A stretch of 36,303 bases of DNA from Paenibacillus tianmuensis (GCF_900100345.1 NZ_FMTT01000054.1:1-36303), one strand, 5' to 3'; numbered from the stretch's first letter, positions 7,303-15,808 are shown. Notes: generated from the letters alone by a model not told the origin. Program-made: numbers and translations.

Positions 7303-7413
7303 TTCGGTTGATCTCTCCCTTTCATTGGTTATTTATATATTGCGAGGAGGCGTTGGGAAACCCGTCGACTCCGTCATGCGGAGCGAGCCAAGAGCCGGCC
7401 CTCGCGCTATGTC

Positions 7414-8235
7414 TTACCCCTTGATCGCACCGGCGGTCATCCCGCGGACGAGCTGCTTCAGACCGAGCAGCAGCAAAACAAGCGACGGCAGAAGCACCGT
7501 CACGACGCCCGCCAGCACGACGTTCCAATAGGTCAGCTCTTCGAATTGCAGCATGCTGATGCCGACCTGGACCGTGCGCATCGATTGCCCGTTCGTGACG
7601 AGCAGCGGCCACAAGTACATGTTCCAGTGGGTCAGGAACGAGTACACGCCGAGCGTGGCGAGCGCAGGCTTGGCCAGCGGCAGCACGAGCCGGGCAAAGC
7701 TGCGCAGATGGCAGCAGCCGTCGATTTTGGCGGCTTCGAACAATTCGCGCGGGAGCTGCAGGAAAAATTGACGCAGCAGGAACGTGCCGAAGGCGGTTGC
7801 CAGAAAAGGTACGATCAGTCCCTGGTAGCTGTCGAGCCAGCCCCAGCTTTTGACGGTCAAATAATTGGGGATGATCGTCACTTCCCAAGGGATCATCATG
7901 GTGGACAGAAACAGCGCAAACAGGAAGCTTTTGCCAGGAAATCTCATATACGCGAACGCATAGGCCGCCAGACTTGCCGTCACGAGCTGCCCCAGCATGA
8001 TCGAGCCGGAGACGAGGAAGCTGTTGGTGAGAAACTGGCCGACCGGAATTTGCTTGAGCACTTGAATATAGTTGTCCCATTGCAGGCCCCCCGGCAGCAG
8101 CTTGGGCGGATATGAAGCCGACTCCGCGTTCGTCATGAATGAGGCCGAGTTTGTATACAGGAGCGGATATAATGTCAGCGCCGCAGCGACGATAAGCACG
8201 GCGTACACGAACGCGTTTTGCAAGCGCGAACTCAT
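7414..8235 (-). CDS. Sugar ABC transporter permease, second subunit (UgpE/MalG-type)
   Basis: 273 residues from ATG 8233-8235, chosen because it overlaps the stop of the upstream permease (ATGA) and is preceded by GGAAGGTG. The open frame extends further upstream but that part is out of frame with any family similarity. About six membrane helices are seen, beginning NAFVYAVLIVAAALTLYPLLY, then MIPWEVTIIPNYL, and the ATPase-coupling EAA loop LFEAAKIDGCCHLRSFARLV-LPLAKPAL. The sequence ends with GLKQLVRGMTAGAIKG, the usual G-V/A-T-x-GA-x-KG tail. It forms the transmembrane channel with the gene just upstream. Confidence 0.93.
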   Translation of the reverse strand: MSSRLQNAFVYAVLIVAAALTLYPLLYTNSASFMTNAESASYPPKLLPGGLQWDNYIQVLKQIPVGQFLTNSFLVSGSIMLGQLVTASLAAYAFAYMRFPGKSFLFALFLSTMMIPWEVTIIPNYLTVKSWGWLDSYQGLIVPFLATAFGTFLLRQFFLQLPRELFEAAKIDGCCHLRSFARLVLPLAKPALATLGVYSFLTHWNMYLWPLLVTNGQSMRTVQVGISMLQFEELTYWNVVLAGVVTVLLPSLVLLLLGLKQLVRGMTAGAIKG

Positions 8236-9065
8236 TGGTAATGCACCTTCCTTTCCAGAAGACGGTACTGGAGAAGGGTCAGAATGAGCACAATGGCGAA
8301 CAGGATCAGGGCTTGTGCGCTGCCGATGCCGAACCGGAAGTTCACGAACGCGTCCTGATAAATATTGAACACGATGACGTCGGTGCTGTTCATCGGGCCG
8401 CCCTTGGTGAGAATATGAATTTGTCCGAACGACTGGAACGCCTGAATGACCGAGACGATCCCAACGAAAAAGAGCGTGGGCGATACGAGCGGCACCGTTA
8501 GCTGGAAAAAGGTGCGCAGCGGGCCGGAGCCGTCGATTTTGGCGCTGTCGTAGATTTCCTCGGGCACGCTCTGCAAGCCGCTGAGCAGGACGATATAGTT
8601 GAAGCCGAGATTCATCCAGATCGTCATGATGGAGACGGAGACGAGCGCCCAGGCCGGATCGGTCAGCCAATTGACGGGATTTGCGCCGAGCAGCGTCAAG
8701 AAATAATTGAGTGTGCCAAGCGTCGGATGATACAGCATCATCCAGATGACCGAGCCGGTCCCGACGGAGATGGCTACAGGCAGCGAGAACACGAACCGGA
8801 AGCCTTTCATCCCCCGAAGCCTGCCTTGCGACAGCGCAGCGAGCAGCAGGGCAAGGGCGATGCCGACAGGGACGGTGAGAACGGTGAAGGACAGAGTGAC
8901 TTTCAAGCTTTCGTAAAATTTATCGGAGGCTAGAAGCTCAGTGAAGTTGTCGAGACCGGCAAAAACGGCGATACGCCCACGGGGGTCCGTTAAATGAAGA
9001 CTGAGGTAAACCGACTTCAAAAGAGGATAGAACAGAAAAATACCGAACAGCAAAAGGGAAGGCAA
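8232..9065 (-). CDS. Sugar ABC transporter permease, first subunit (UgpA/MalF-type), N-terminus frameshifted
   Basis: 277 residues in the intact frame counted from TTG 9063-9065; the same frame stays open to 9188 and encodes RWKEASLAYAFLL, the expected start of the first helix, so the annotated TTG is not the biological start. The only good start signal is AAAGGAG plus ATG at 9190-9192, which is in a different frame. One extra C in the C5 run (G5 at 9151-9155 on the plus strand) would explain this. The body carries PLLKSVYLSLHLTDPRGR, helices, and the EAA loop YDSAKIDGSGPLRTFFQLT-VPLVSPTLFF. It pairs with the downstream permease, whose start overlaps its stop by four bases. No ATP-binding subunit is encoded nearby. 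Confidence 0.88.
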   Translation of the reverse strand: MPSLLLFGIFLFYPLLKSVYLSLHLTDPRGRIAVFAGLDNFTELLASDKFYESLKVTLSFTVLTVPVGIALALLLAALSQGRLRGMKGFRFVFSLPVAISVGTGSVIWMMLYHPTLGTLNYFLTLLGANPVNWLTDPAWALVSVSIMTIWMNLGFNYIVLLSGLQSVPEEIYDSAKIDGSGPLRTFFQLTVPLVSPTLFFVGIVSVIQAFQSFGQIHILTKGGPMNSTDVIVFNIYQDAFVNFRFGIGSAQALILFAIVLILTLLQYRLLERKVHYQ

Positions 9066-9192
9066 CAGGAATGCATAGGCCAGCGAGGCTTCCTTCCACC
9101 GGATGAAGCGGGCTTCGCCGCCCGGCTGCCGTTTGCCGCTTGGCTGAGGCGGGGGCCGGATGAACCGCTGCGTTACGGTCGAGCAAGGTCAT
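9066..9192 (-). pseudogene. Displaced N-terminal coding segment of the UgpA-type permease
   Basis: ATG 9190-9192 with AAAGGAG seven bases upstream starts MTLLDRNAAVHPAP. Dropping one C of the C5 run at 9151-9155 continues it as PQPSGKRQPGGEARFIRWK and into the permease body. As written the frame from this ATG runs out of frame with the permease. Either a real mutation or a base-calling error in a homopolymer. Confidence 0.6.
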
Positions 9193-9229
9193 GCGGACGC
9201 TCCTTTCAGGGACTGGTCTGAACGAGCTA

Positions 9230-9235
9230 ATTATA
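9230..9235 (-). promoter_or_regulatory. Possible -10 box of the ABC importer operon
   Basis: TATAAT on the minus strand at 9235-9230, 38 bases before the ATG at 9192. No convincing -35 hexamer is found at 16-18 bases, so this is tentative; an activator-dependent promoter would fit. Confidence 0.3.
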
Positions 9236-9329
9236 AAGCGGGGGTATTATCCAAAGGTTAATTGGGCGTTAAGATATTGTGGAAAATTGGTTGAGATTTA
9301 CAAATTCTAAATAAACGGCGGCAAATCGG

Positions 9330-9361
9330 TTGTTGAAATTTTGGTAAAACTATGATAGTTT
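9330..9361 (+). promoter_or_regulatory. Promoter-like boxes with 15-bp operator palindrome
   Basis: AAACTA-TGA-TAGTTT (9347-9361) is a perfect 6-3-6 inverted repeat. It overlaps a -10-like TATGAT (9351-9356) with TTGTTG (9330-9335) as a possible -35 at a short 15-base spacer. The geometry suits a repressor blocking transcription of the kinase/Tad leader. Confidence 0.4.
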
Positions 9362-9390
9362 ATAAACAATCTCATTACATTGTGCGGAAG

Positions 9391-9436
9391 AACCGCCTTA
9401 TGTCATGCATTGTTTGCATGCGTAAGGCGGTTTTTT
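9391..9436 (+). terminator. Intrinsic terminator in the leader of the kinase/Tad locus (attenuator-like)
   Basis: AACCGCCTTA (9391-9400) pairs perfectly with TAAGGCGGTT (9423-9432), and inside it CATGCA (9404-9409) with TGCATG (9415-9420); six T end at 9436. There is no gene upstream on this strand, and no promoter is visible between this hairpin and the kinase start at 9474. So it either ends a ~70-nt small RNA or attenuates the operon. Confidence 0.8.
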
Positions 9437-9473
9437 GTCATTGTCTGCGAACGAAAGGCGGGGAAACGAAGCC

Positions 9474-11177
9474 ATGCTGCATTATGGTTTACAGCCGGGT
9501 CAGACGCTGACAGGGCGCTACCGGATCATGGCTCCTCTGGGGAGCGGCGGGATGAGCCGGGTGTTTCTGGCGGAAGACTTGAAGCTGAAGGGGAAGAAGT
9601 GGGCCGTGAAGGAGACGTATATCGGAGACGACCCGTCCGCGGGGGAAAGCGGCCAGGAGGCGGCGCTGCGGCGGCACATGCTGCTTAAGGAAGCGGAGAC
9701 GATGAGCCGTTTGAGTCATCCGAATCTGCCGGATATCGTCGATTACGTTCCCGCCAACGCCCACGGATTTCTGTATCTGGTCATGGATTATATCGAAGGG
9801 GAAACGCTGCTGCAGCGTTTCGAGCGACTGGGCCGCCGCATGAGCGAGGGACAGGCGGCGGAGATTGCGCAGCAGCTCTGCGGGCTGCTCGATTATTTGC
9901 ATTCGCTCCGTCCGGAGCCAATCATTCACCGCGATTTGAAGCCGTCTAACCTGATGCTCGATGCGGACGGACGGGTGCGCTTGATCGACTTCGGGACCGC
10001 CCGCAGCTTTAAAGCGGAGCAAGCCGCCGACACGGTGCTGCTCGGCACGGTCGGCTTTGCCGCGCCGGAGCAGTTCGACGGGCGGCAGAGCGATCCGCAC
10101 ACCGATCTGTACGGCCTCGGCGCACTGCTGTATTTTTTGCTGAGCGGGGGCGCGTATTACAATCCGCAAAGCCCTTACCGCGAAGCGGAAGCGGCGATCC
10201 CGTACGGGATCGCGCCGATCGTGCTGCGGCTGCTGCGCGCAAGCCCGGACGGCCGGTTCGCGGACGCGCGCGAAGCAGGGGCCGCGCTGGCGGGCTGGCT
10301 GGCTGCGCAGCAGCCGCAGCGGCTGGCGGCGCAGGCCGGCGCGCAGCCGCAGCCGGGAGCGGCGTGGACGCCGCCGCTCGTGGTGGCGGTCGGCGCCCTG
10401 TACCCGGGCGCCGGGGCCACCTTTGCCGCGCTCGCGCTCGCGCGGCAGCTTCACGATCTCGGCGTCCCGCACGCCGTGATCGAGCCGCCTGCTCCGCAAG
10501 CGGAGCTGTCCGCGCTGTTGTTCGCGGACAAGAACGCGCCGTCGGCGTATCGCTGCTATAACGCGGCGGGGCAGGGCGGTCGCCCGGACGAGCGGCCCTG
10601 GGCGGACGGCCACACGCTGTGGTTGCCCGCCGAAGAGCCAGCCCCCGGCGCGGAAGAAGCGCAGCTTGACGCCGGAGGCTGGCTGAAGCTGTTTCACGCG
10701 GTCCGGCGGCCGGTGTGCATCGTGGACGTCGGCGCGCAGTGGGATCATCCCGCGGTGCGCGAGTTGCTCGAAACCGCGACGGACGTCGTCTACGCTGTCG
10801 ACCCTTTCGCGCATAAGCTGGAGCTTCCCGCAACGCGCCGCCGCCTGCGGGAGCTTGAAGCCTGGCTGGCGCCGGGACGGCGGCTGCACTGCTTCGCGGT
10901 GAAGGCGCTGAAGTCGCCGCAAACGGAAGCGTGGCTGCGCTTGCTCCCGCAGCGTCCCGCCTGCCTGCTGCCTGCAGTGGATCTGGCGGCGCTGACTGAG
11001 GCCGGCTGGCAAGGACGGCTGCCGCACGACACGCCGCCGGTCCGGGACGCGCTTCGCGAGGCCATGCTGCCGTGGCTCCGGCGGTGGCTGCCGGACGAGG
11101 TCATCCCCGCGCAGCGGGAGCGGAATCGTCTCGGTCCCGCGACCAAGCTGCTGCGGTTGTTTCAATTCAACAAATAA
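9474..11177 (+). CDS. Ser/Thr protein kinase fused to a P-loop-like C-terminal domain; head of Tad locus
   Basis: 567 residues from ATG 9474; an in-frame TTG at 9435 overlaps the upstream terminator and is unlikely. Residues 15-270 are a PknB-type kinase: glycine loop GSGGMS at 23-28, Lys46 in WAVKE, catalytic HRDLKPSN with Asp154, IDFGTARS with Asp172, and a GFAAPEQFDG activation-segment motif. A Pro/Ala/Gln-rich linker (about 283-303) leads to a second domain, roughly 304-567. That domain begins PLVVAVGALYPGAGATFAAL, like the deviant Walker A and first helix of MinD/CpaE ATPases, but without a catalytic lysine, and later contains PVCIVDVGAQWDHP. No transmembrane helix or PASTA repeats, so it should be cytoplasmic. 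It precedes cpaB by 35 bases and probably phosphorylates or positions Tad components. Confidence 0.87.
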   Translation: MLHYGLQPGQTLTGRYRIMAPLGSGGMSRVFLAEDLKLKGKKWAVKETYIGDDPSAGESGQEAALRRHMLLKEAETMSRLSHPNLPDIVDYVPANAHGFLYLVMDYIEGETLLQRFERLGRRMSEGQAAEIAQQLCGLLDYLHSLRPEPIIHRDLKPSNLMLDADGRVRLIDFGTARSFKAEQAADTVLLGTVGFAAPEQFDGRQSDPHTDLYGLGALLYFLLSGGAYYNPQSPYREAEAAIPYGIAPIVLRLLRASPDGRFADAREAGAALAGWLAAQQPQRLAAQAGAQPQPGAAWTPPLVVAVGALYPGAGATFAALALARQLHDLGVPHAVIEPPAPQAELSALLFADKNAPSAYRCYNAAGQGGRPDERPWADGHTLWLPAEEPAPGAEEAQLDAGGWLKLFHAVRRPVCIVDVGAQWDHPAVRELLETATDVVYAVDPFAHKLELPATRRRLRELEAWLAPGRRLHCFAVKALKSPQTEAWLRLLPQRPACLLPAVDLAALTEAGWQGRLPHDTPPVRDALREAMLPWLRRWLPDEVIPAQRERNRLGPATKLLRLFQFNK

Positions 11178-11212
11178 CCCGTTTATCCAGAAAAACAGGA
11201 GGAGGTAACGGT

Positions 11213-12127
11213 TTGCAGAAAGCATGGATCGTCATCACGCTGGGCTGCGTGCTGATGGCGGGATCGATATACGGATATTGGCAGTTCATGAAGCATACCG
11301 AAATTCAAGTTCGCACCATGACGACGGTCAAACCTGTAAGGATGCTGCAAAGCGGGGAAGTCGTCGAAGCTTCCATGCTCCGCAAAGCGGTCATTCCGCT
11401 GGCGGCTCACAGCTCCGAAGCCGTAACGGACCTTGAAGCGCTGATCGGCAAGACGGTGCTTGTGCCGATTGCGGACAGCGAGGAACTGGTTACGTGGAAG
11501 TTGACCGATCGCAGCACGGTACCCCGTACGGGAGAGCGTTATTTCAGCTTCAAGACGGATGCGGCCGTCAACGTCAATAATATGGTTCGGCGCGGCGATC
11601 GCGTCGACGTATGGGTCGAATTCGAGACGCCCAAGTTCGTCACGACCGGCTCCGGCGCGCTATGGAGCGTCGGCGCGGTCAAAATTATCGAGCAGCTTCC
11701 GGTTACGGCGGTCAAGACGGCCGAAGGGCTGGAGGTGACGGACGGAGCGACGATTGAAACGGTCGTTCAGCCGAACCAAGCCCAATTGCAGAACGCCCGT
11801 TCCAAGCCGAACGGGAAGCCCGAGCTGAACACTTACATGATGAACGACGAAGTGTACGAGGCCTACGTGCTCGGCAGCATTGGCGGAAAGATTAAGCTGG
11901 CGCTGCCCGACCTGTCCGCGCCCGCCGCCGTTTCGGGAACCGTTACAGGATTGTTTCAGGAACTTAAGGAAGCGGATTTGTTCAGCAAAACCAAGCCCCA
12001 GGTTCAAGTGAAAGGCGAGCTGAATCGAAGCCAGATCAGCGGTAAGGAAAAGGAGCCCGCTGCCGCACAGGGGAACGGCAGCGCTTCGCCAGGGCTCAAA
12101 GCAACGGAGGTGAAACCGGCATCATGA
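11213..12127 (+). CDS. CpaB/RcpC-like SAF-domain protein of the Tad apparatus
   Basis: 304 residues. I start at TTG 11213 because GGAGGAGG lies seven bases upstream; the longer frame from 11072 would overlap the kinase. Residues 3-24 form one membrane anchor (AWIVITLGCVLMAGSIYGYW). Residues about 35-105 resemble the SAF domain of CpaB/RcpC (VRMLQSGEVVEASMLRKAVIP, LIGKTVLVPIADSEEL). After this comes the usual RcpC segment (GDRVDVWVEF, VKIIEQLPVTAVKT) and a disordered Lys/Glu/Gly-rich tail from about 260. In Tad systems this protein sits at the envelope and organises the channel. Its stop overlaps the start of the next gene by four bases, so the two are translationally coupled. Confidence 0.82.
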   Translation: MQKAWIVITLGCVLMAGSIYGYWQFMKHTEIQVRTMTTVKPVRMLQSGEVVEASMLRKAVIPLAAHSSEAVTDLEALIGKTVLVPIADSEELVTWKLTDRSTVPRTGERYFSFKTDAAVNVNNMVRRGDRVDVWVEFETPKFVTTGSGALWSVGAVKIIEQLPVTAVKTAEGLEVTDGATIETVVQPNQAQLQNARSKPNGKPELNTYMMNDEVYEAYVLGSIGGKIKLALPDLSAPAAVSGTVTGLFQELKEADLFSKTKPQVQVKGELNRSQISGKEKEPAAAQGNGSASPGLKATEVKPAS

Positions 12128-13365
12128 ATCTATTGTTCGCACACCCGCGGGCCGGCGCCGCGGACCTTTTGGGGGCGCAATTAAGCCGTACCGGCTCGGA
12201 CGGCATCGTGACGGTACAGCACCGTGACCGATTGCTCGCCCGGCTGGAAGAAACGTTCGACGTTATTGCCGTCCATACCGGCTTGTTCTACGATTCGTAT
12301 CCTTGGGATTGGATGCCGGAGATCCGGCGCAAGCAGCCTCACGCCCGCGTCGTCGTAGCCCCGGACGAGGCTGTATACGATTCGTTCATGTTGGAGGCGT
12401 TGACGCGACTGGCGGAGACGCTCGGTTTCACCGTTTTGCCGCTGGGTGGAACGGAGCAGGAGACGTTCGAGGCGCTCGCTGCTTCCGTCGAAGGACGCAG
12501 CGTCCGCAGGTCGGCCGGCGATAAGCGAAGCGGCATCGTGGTTGCCGTCTGGTCTGCGAGCAGCAAGGACGGGGCGACGACGGTCGCCGTCAATACGGCG
12601 CTTGCGCTGGCATCGGCGAACCGTCTGCGCGTCGGGCTGATCGACGCGAATCTGCGCAACCCGGAAATTCGCTCGCAGCTGAATTTGACGGAGACGGACC
12701 GCAGCCAATTCAAGCTGCGGCCGAAGCTGCAGACCCATACGCTGCAGCCCGAAGACCTGCTCGATTCATGCATGACCTATCGGAAGATGACCGGATTGCA
12801 CATTTTGACCGGCTCGCCCCGCCGAGACACCGCGCTCGATATGACGCCGGAAATGATGGAGCATTTGCTGCAGACGGCCAGATCCGTATTCGACGTGACG
12901 CTGGTCGATCTGAACGCCTATCCGGATAACGCCGCGACGGTGTGTACTGTCCGCGGAGCCGACATTCGCTGGCTCGTCGCCCAGAACAATTATGCTTCCT
13001 ACCGTACAAGTTGGCGCGAATGGTTTGACTGCTATTGGAAATATTGCGGCCTGACTCCGTACGACATCTCGCTGATTCTCAACCGCGCATCGTCGGACGA
13101 TAAGCCCGAACGGATCGCGGACGCACTGCAAATGTCTTTAGGCGCTTCGATTCCGAATGCGTCCGGCGGTCTCGGCATGAAAGCCGTGCATGAAGGGGTT
13201 CCCCTTTACTTGATGCCGAAGGCGGAGCCGTTCACCGAAGCGATCGACGGGCTGGCGGCATTGCTGACGAAGCGCGCGGAAGGAGACGTGCCGGGAATGG
13301 AGCTTGCCCCGGGCCAGCGGCGTAAGCCGGGGTGGATCTCCAGATTGAGCGCCTTGTTCGGATAG
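12124..13365 (+). CDS. CpaE/TadZ-like MinD-family ATPase
   Basis: 413 residues, ATG 12124 inside the stop of cpaB. Residues 1-125 resemble the receiver-like N-terminal domain of CpaE/TadZ (NLLFAHPRAG, DVIAVHTGLFYDSYPW, ARVVVAPDEAVYD). Residues 135-385 are the MinD/ParA-like domain: VVAVWSASSKDGATTVAV with Lys148 as signature lysine of a deviant Walker A, but Ala-Thr-Thr where classical members have Gly-Lys-Thr. GLIDANLRNPEI and VFDVTLVDLNAYPDN follow as later P-loop motifs. In Tad systems it localises the secretion machine to a cell position. The missing second lysine is common in CpaE proteins, so ATP use is uncertain. Followed by the TadA ATPase after 11 bases. Confidence 0.82.
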   Translation: MNLLFAHPRAGAADLLGAQLSRTGSDGIVTVQHRDRLLARLEETFDVIAVHTGLFYDSYPWDWMPEIRRKQPHARVVVAPDEAVYDSFMLEALTRLAETLGFTVLPLGGTEQETFEALAASVEGRSVRRSAGDKRSGIVVAVWSASSKDGATTVAVNTALALASANRLRVGLIDANLRNPEIRSQLNLTETDRSQFKLRPKLQTHTLQPEDLLDSCMTYRKMTGLHILTGSPRRDTALDMTPEMMEHLLQTARSVFDVTLVDLNAYPDNAATVCTVRGADIRWLVAQNNYASYRTSWREWFDCYWKYCGLTPYDISLILNRASSDDKPERIADALQMSLGASIPNASGGLGMKAVHEGVPLYLMPKAEPFTEAIDGLAALLTKRAEGDVPGMELAPGQRRKPGWISRLSALFG

Positions 13366-13376
13366 GAGGGACTGAC

Positions 13377-14825
13377 TTGTCATTACCGACAGCCCATCGA
13401 GCGGGCGGGCGGATGCGCCCGAGAACCCGATTCGAAGCCGGGCAATATTTGAAGGATCTGATGCAGGCGGACCAAGCGCGTGAGCGTATGCCTGCCTCGT
13501 GGTCGAGCCTGAATGCGGCCGGGCATAAAAAAGGAGTGCAGCGCATGCCGCTGGCCGATGCGGTGAAGCTGGTGTACGAGCATTTAACCGAGCGCTCCAA
13601 GAAGGATCAGGCGCTGTACGAAGATATTTTGCAAGCCGGACTTGGCGAGCCGCTGGCGCAGGTACGGATGAAGGCGGTCATCGATACGCTGCTGACCGAA
13701 TACCGCATCGATATCGAACCGGACACGCTGACGCCGCCGCTGACCCCGACGGAATGCGTATTTGCCGACACGTGCGGCGCGGGATTGATTGAGGATTTGT
13801 ACAGGCTGCCCGACGTGGAAGAGGTTCAGGTCATCGGCTGCGACATTTATCTGCTTCGCAACGGAGAGATGACGCGTCATGCCCGCCGGTTCGCTTCGCT
13901 TGCCGACGTTTTGCTGCTGCAGGACCGTTTGGCGCTGTGCGGCAAAAAGCCGATCAACGAGCGGCAGCCGTTCATCCAGTCCTATTTGTGGAACCGTTCG
14001 AGACTCGTGATGACCCGGCCGCCGTATTCCGATGTCCCAAGCATTCATATTCGCAATTTTATCGTCAAGGACGTGACTCTTGAGCTGCTGGCCGATTTAC
14101 ATACGTTGAACGAGCCGATGGCGCGTCTCCTGCGCCTGCTGGTCCGCTACCATGCCAGCTTTTTGATCGGCGGGGGCACGGCGACCGGCAAGACGACGTT
14201 TTTGTTCGCGCTGGCGCAGGAAATTCCAGAGAACGAACGGATTCGGACGCTGGAGAAAGAATTCGAGGTCGCGCTCCGTGAACGTCTGCGGGGGAACCGG
14301 AACATTTTGGCCGTCCGGGAAGTGGATGAGATCGGGCTGAGCATGGAGGAATCGTTCAAGCCATTGCTTGTGATGAGCCCGCATTGGGTGATCGTCGGTG
14401 AAGCGAAAGGCTCCGAGGTGTCCCAGATGGTGCAGGGCGCGCTGCGCGGTCACGATATGATGGGCACGATGCATACGAAGTATCGCGATTCGTTCATCAG
14501 CGACGTCGTGGATATGATCAAGCAGGACGGGCGGCAGCATGACCAAACCGATACCGTCCGGCGCGTAGCCCGGGCGTTTAACCTTATTGTGTTTTTGCGG
14601 CTGGTACGCATCGGGGGAAAGCCGGTTCGGGTCGCGACGGAAATTACGGAGCTTTCCGTAGACGAGCAGCAGACGGTACATATCCGTCCGCTGGTCGAAT
14701 GGGATTTTCAGCGGCAGACGTGGAGGTTTACCGGTGCGCGGTTCAGCCGTTCGCTGATGGACCATCTTGTGGCAAACGGAGCCAATCCCGACGAGTTTTG
14801 GGAACTGGGGGTATGGGGAGCATGA
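13377..14825 (+). CDS. CpaF/TadA-like secretion ATPase
   Basis: 482 residues from TTG 13377, preceded by AGGAGGG at 13363-13369; the frame continues upstream but lacks another binding site. Type II/IV secretion ATPase: N-terminal region with GLIEDLYRLPDVEEVQVIG, Walker A GGGTATGKTTFL with Lys272 in 265-276, Walker B region PHWVIVGEAKGSEVSQMV, and the catalytic/histidine box region GHDMMGTMHTKYRDSFI. It is the hexameric motor that powers subunit export and pilus assembly through the TadB/TadC membrane platform. The ATGA overlap with tadB at 14822-14825 couples their synthesis. N-terminal residues 1-40 are basic and unusual. Confidence 0.92.
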   Translation: MSLPTAHRAGGRMRPRTRFEAGQYLKDLMQADQARERMPASWSSLNAAGHKKGVQRMPLADAVKLVYEHLTERSKKDQALYEDILQAGLGEPLAQVRMKAVIDTLLTEYRIDIEPDTLTPPLTPTECVFADTCGAGLIEDLYRLPDVEEVQVIGCDIYLLRNGEMTRHARRFASLADVLLLQDRLALCGKKPINERQPFIQSYLWNRSRLVMTRPPYSDVPSIHIRNFIVKDVTLELLADLHTLNEPMARLLRLLVRYHASFLIGGGTATGKTTFLFALAQEIPENERIRTLEKEFEVALRERLRGNRNILAVREVDEIGLSMEESFKPLLVMSPHWVIVGEAKGSEVSQMVQGALRGHDMMGTMHTKYRDSFISDVVDMIKQDGRQHDQTDTVRRVARAFNLIVFLRLVRIGGKPVRVATEITELSVDEQQTVHIRPLVEWDFQRQTWRFTGARFSRSLMDHLVANGANPDEFWELGVWGA

Positions 14826-15808
14826 GCGTGTCGGCACAGCTCATTCAAGGCAGTCTCAAGGGCTTGCTCTTTGGCTGTTGGATCGTCGGGTCGCTGCTGC
14901 TGGTCGTGTGGTTGTTGCGGATGACCGGAGCCGGCGCGGCCCGGCGCCGCCGCTTCAGGTCGCTCGGGGGCGATCCCGGCCGTCGAACCTTGGGAGGCTC
15001 GTTTACTGGCCTTAGGCCTATCCGACATTTGGCCGAGGAAATGGAAGTCGCCGAGCTCAAGATCGGGGTCGAGGCGATCGGCGCAGTCATGCTGCTGTTG
15101 GCGTTTGTCGGATTTTTCGGCTCGGATGCGGCCGTGCAGCTGATGCAGCAGCGTTTTGCCGTCGGCGCAGACCGGCTGCAGGGCTTCCACGTATGGACGC
15201 TCAGCGGCGCCATCGCCTTTTTGCTCGGCTCGTTTCCTTACTTTTATGTCCGGTTTCGCGTGCAGCGCAAGCGTCACCGCATTGCGAACCGTATGATCAT
15301 GCTCGTGCAGAACTTGATCGGACATTACCGCCCCCGGCTGACGCTGGCCGAAGTGATCGTCAAAGCGTCGAAGACGATGCCGGACGAGGTCCAAAGCGAA
15401 TGGAGACGCCTGGAGCTCGCGCTTCATATGAAGTCGGTCGATGAAGCGCTGTACGAGTTTGCGCGCCGAATTCAAAGCGGGTGGGCCGACGATCTTGCGG
15501 ATTTGCTGCTGATCGGCTCGCATTACGGCACCGACGTCACCGAATCGCTGCATCACTTGGTCGGCAAGATGCAAGCGGCCAAGCGGCACGAAGAGAACCG
15601 GCTCGCCATGATTACCGTTTACCGGCTCGGTACGACATTTATGATCGGCTTTGCTTTCTTCGTTGTCGGCTTCAACATTTATGCCGACGGGGCGAACTAC
15701 CGCCACTATTTCGTCGATCCGGTCGGCAAGTCGCTGCTGATCGTCTCCAGCGCCGTCATGTTTATTTCGATGGTCATGGTCATCAAATCGGGCCGCAAAG
15801 CGTTTTAA
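14822..15808 (+). CDS. TadB-like type II secretion F-domain membrane protein
   Basis: 328 residues from ATG 14822, which overlaps the TadA stop; ATG 14813 is an alternative. Membrane helices are seen near residues 13-32 (FGCWIVGSLLLVVWLLRM), 82-100 (AVMLLLAFVGFFG) and 125-145, with a final pair GTTFMIGFAFFVVGFNIY and LLIVSSAVMFISMVMVI. Between them lies the cytoplasmic T2SSF region (NRMIMLVQNLIGHYRPRLTL, ADDLADLLLIGSHYGTDVTE). With TadC it forms the inner-membrane platform. The 76-base gap to tadC holds the stop and a GGAGAGGAG site for the next gene. Confidence 0.85.
   Translation: MSVSAQLIQGSLKGLLFGCWIVGSLLLVVWLLRMTGAGAARRRRFRSLGGDPGRRTLGGSFTGLRPIRHLAEEMEVAELKIGVEAIGAVMLLLAFVGFFGSDAAVQLMQQRFAVGADRLQGFHVWTLSGAIAFLLGSFPYFYVRFRVQRKRHRIANRMIMLVQNLIGHYRPRLTLAEVIVKASKTMPDEVQSEWRRLELALHMKSVDEALYEFARRIQSGWADDLADLLLIGSHYGTDVTESLHHLVGKMQAAKRHEENRLAMITVYRLGTTFMIGFAFFVVGFNIYADGANYRHYFVDPVGKSLLIVSSAVMFISMVMVIKSGRKAF

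Noticed and set aside
6070..7311. 413-codon open frame on the plus strand
   Set aside because: Antisense to the ABC binding-protein gene, which has clear motifs and a binding site; a shadow of GC-rich third positions.
11072..11212. N-terminal extension of the CpaB-like gene
   Set aside because: Overlaps the kinase end in another frame; SD and TTG at 11213 give the family-like start.
9489..11225. 578-codon open frame on the minus strand
   Set aside because: Lies opposite the kinase gene; arginine- and glutamine-rich translation without any motif.
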